Below are positions 63,018 through 64,000 of a stretch of 64,000 nucleotides of DNA, one piece after another. How positions within the stretch are numbered: the stretch's first letter is position 1; each line of letters opens with the position of its first letter. The DNA comes from Lachnospiraceae bacterium MD329. Lineage in GTDB: Bacteria; Bacillota; Clostridia; UBA1381. The DNA lies in assembly GCA_010206265.1 (NCBI GenBank), contig VIQV01000007.1, positions 28,840 to 92,839 on the forward strand, in the 5' to 3' direction. The notes under the pieces are model-generated. The model was given only the letters and a program-made list of their open reading frames with translations. It made no database searches and was not told the origin of the DNA. Made by a program: the position numbers and the translations under genes.

Positions 63018-63248
63018 ATGTTTGATGAAAACAAATTCAGGGCGGCGGTAATTGCTAATGGAAAAACATTAAAAGATGTGGCACATGCTTTGGATATTAG
63101 TATCGTTACACTTTATCGTAAAATGAGTGGTGAAAGTGACTTCTATCGAAATGAGATAGAAAAATGTCGCACGCTATTAAATGGCGATAATTTGAATGAT
63201 ATTTTTTTTAATGATAAAGTTACGCAAACGGAACAAAAGGCAGTATAG
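63018..63248 (+). CDS. Cro-like HTH protein
   Basis: 76 residues with FRAAVIANGKTLKDVAHALDISIVTLYRKMSG, a lambda-Cro/XRE-type HTH, the position and size of an early antirepressor gene. GGAAAGGAG ribosome site. An operator half-site lies in its own 3' end (63221-63236). Confidence 0.83.
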   Translation: MFDENKFRAAVIANGKTLKDVAHALDISIVTLYRKMSGESDFYRNEIEKCRTLLNGDNLNDIFFNDKVTQTEQKAV

Positions 63249-63280
63249 GTTCCTACGAGGCGGAAAGCGAGGTGATAGGT

Positions 63281-63538
63281 ATGACGGATAATGCAATAAG
63301 TGAACTGTACAAAAAGATGTTTGATAAATTACATATTTTTGAAAGCGGTAAAGAGCAAAAAAATCAGATATTACAGAAAAACGATGACGAAATTGCTAAC
63401 ATTGTGGGCACAGAAACTTTTTTAGAAATAGATGGTTTTATCAGCGCAGAAACTGGAGCCAGCGAGCATTACGGATTTGTTACAGGCTTTAAGTATGCAA
63501 TGCAGTTAATGCTTGCAGGTATTGGAAAGGAAATATAA
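63281..63538 (+). CDS. Small phage-type protein, DUF6809-like
   Basis: 85 residues from the ATG at 63281 (GAGGTGATAG). It starts MTDNAISELYKKMFDKLHIFESG and ends YGFVTGFKYAMQLMLAGIG, a pattern of small helical proteins common in Clostridia prophages. The function is unknown, and the family name is from memory and moderate at best. Confidence 0.65.
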   Translation: MTDNAISELYKKMFDKLHIFESGKEQKNQILQKNDDEIANIVGTETFLEIDGFISAETGASEHYGFVTGFKYAMQLMLAGIGKEI

Positions 63539-63540
63539 CA

Positions 63541-63672
63541 ATGACACAATTTATAGGCTTTATATTAACATTATGCGGTATAGGCATACTTACCGTATCA
63601 GCGAACATTAATAAAAACGAGGAACGAAAAAGAGATACCCACCGAACCACTGGAAAGTATCTCAATTCATAA
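63541..63672 (+). CDS. Single-pass membrane micro-protein (43 aa)
   Basis: It begins two bases after the previous stop with MTQFIGFILTLCGIGILTVS, one membrane helix, then a basic hydrophilic tail. Short membrane proteins of this kind are frequent in prophage early regions. AGGAAA upstream is a moderate ribosome site. No function known. Confidence 0.55.
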   Translation: MTQFIGFILTLCGIGILTVSANINKNEERKRDTHRTTGKYLNS

Positions 63673-63684
63673 CCTTGTATAACC

Positions 63685-63730
63685 CACAAAGGAGTTTTAT
63701 AATACACTGATATTATATCATTCCTTTGTG
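63685..63730. other. Long hairpin between element 2 genes
   Basis: CACAAAGGA pairs with TCCTTTGTG, and TATAATA with TATTATA inside it. It is followed by an A-tract, not a T-tract, on the plus strand, so it is not a normal terminator for the genes before it. Confidence 0.6.
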
Positions 63731-63764
63731 AAAAAATCAAGTGTTTTTTAAGGAGATGATTATA

Positions 63765-64000
63765 ATGACTGAACCGATACAAAACCTGCCGCGAATAAGG
63801 GGAATAAAAGAGGCAATAACCGAATTAAAGGAATATGACCCCCTGACGGCTCTTACAGAAAAGGGATTACGTCGGCTTGTAATCACAGATGAAATACCGT
63901 CTATACGGATAGGCACAAAGTACCTCATTAATATGGACGTGCTTATCGATTACCTGTATGACGGTACAGGCGGCGCGGACCTGCCTGTTTCCAACTGCAT
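63765..64000 (+). CDS. Excisionase/HTH DNA-binding protein, C-terminus beyond window
   Basis: 78 residues are visible from the ATG behind AAGGAGATG. The segment LTEKGLRRLVITDEIPSIRIGTKYLINMDVLIDYL fits the excisionase-type HTH (a helix followed by a Gly-turn strand). It may be the Xis of element 2. Confidence 0.72.
   Translation, partial: MTEPIQNLPRIRGIKEAITELKEYDPLTALTEKGLRRLVITDEIPSIRIGTKYLINMDVLIDYLYDGTGGADLPVSNC

Larger units (their letters stand above)
60161..64000. mobile_element. Second integrated element, left part
   Basis: Beginning at the distal 52-bp repeat, it carries an integrase pointing to the att site, a toxin-antitoxin pair, a CI-like repressor divergent from Cro-like and excisionase-like genes, and continues past the window. 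A further copy of the 52-bp repeat should mark its far end. It is distinct from element 1 in integrase and repressor sequence. Confidence 0.78.

Noticed and set aside
63685..63730. Terminator in element 2
   Set aside because: The stem is good, but it is followed by AAAAAA rather than T residues on the plus strand, and no minus-strand gene ends there.

Overview
The window looks like a chromosomal segment of a spore-forming member of the Clostridia. The evidence is low-to-medium GC, strong AGGAGG ribosome sites, TTGACA-17-TATAAT promoters, a SpoIIID gene, a T-box leader, a zinc-type S14, Firmicute-style S10/spc/alpha operons and an S-layer-homology (SLH) glycosidase. Pectin-related genes (GH105 hydrolase plus an Lpl/Ytc-type ABC importer) and an SLH-GH5 enzyme suggest a plant-polysaccharide-degrading gut or rumen anaerobe. 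The species cannot be fixed from sequence alone.

Region 1 (1-11 kb) is a purine biosynthesis cluster: purE, purM, purN, an archaeal-type IMP cyclohydrolase (purO), a stand-alone AICAR transformylase and purD. It is interleaved with small accessory genes, including a yjdF gene behind a probable yjdF-motif riboswitch, and is followed by dCMP deaminase, a GH3 lipoprotein and DnaD. Region 2 (11-27 kb) is housekeeping: a JAMM protease/ThiF-like E1/Rrf2 triad, pheS-kinase-pheT under a Phe T-box, SLH-GH5, a cytidylate-kinase-like gene, galE, mscL, glyQS, radA (behind a cluster of TTATCCACG boxes), a MATE pump, an FMN flavoprotein and a BFD-type ferredoxin. Region 3 (27-34 kb) holds the GH105 hydrolase, two ABC permeases, a lipoprotein binding protein and spoIIID. 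Region 4 (34-50.7 kb) is the S10-spc-alpha ribosomal superoperon with secY, adk, map, infA and rpoA. It has long leaders and a palindromic repeat between rpsH and rplF.

Region 5 (50.7-53.3 kb) holds a structured RNA candidate with two micro-ORFs, yifB, a GtrA-family gene and the initiator tRNA-Met. A 52-bp repeat of the tRNA 3' part (53224-53275 and 60109-60160) brackets a 6.9-kb integrated element. It carries a serine recombinase, replication-type HTH proteins, an excisionase, a divergent XRE repressor and a tyrosine integrase. Its right part holds a candidate type I toxin-antitoxin module: a 25-residue hydrophobic peptide and a convergent small RNA that meet at a shared terminator, with related hairpins at both 5' ends. 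Next to it is a HIRAN-like protein gene whose promoter carries a palindromic operator. A second element starts at the distal repeat copy. It has an integrase with an internal HTH insertion, a short RNA antisense to the integrase leader, a DUF4258/YgiT-type toxin-antitoxin pair and a CI/Cro-like switch, and it runs off the window. The two elements appear to be tandem integrations in one tRNA gene.

The least-described-looking material is the convergent toxin/RNA module at 58.1-58.5 kb, the structured RNA at 50.76-50.96 kb, the antisense RNA at 61.7 kb and the TTATCCACG cluster before radA.
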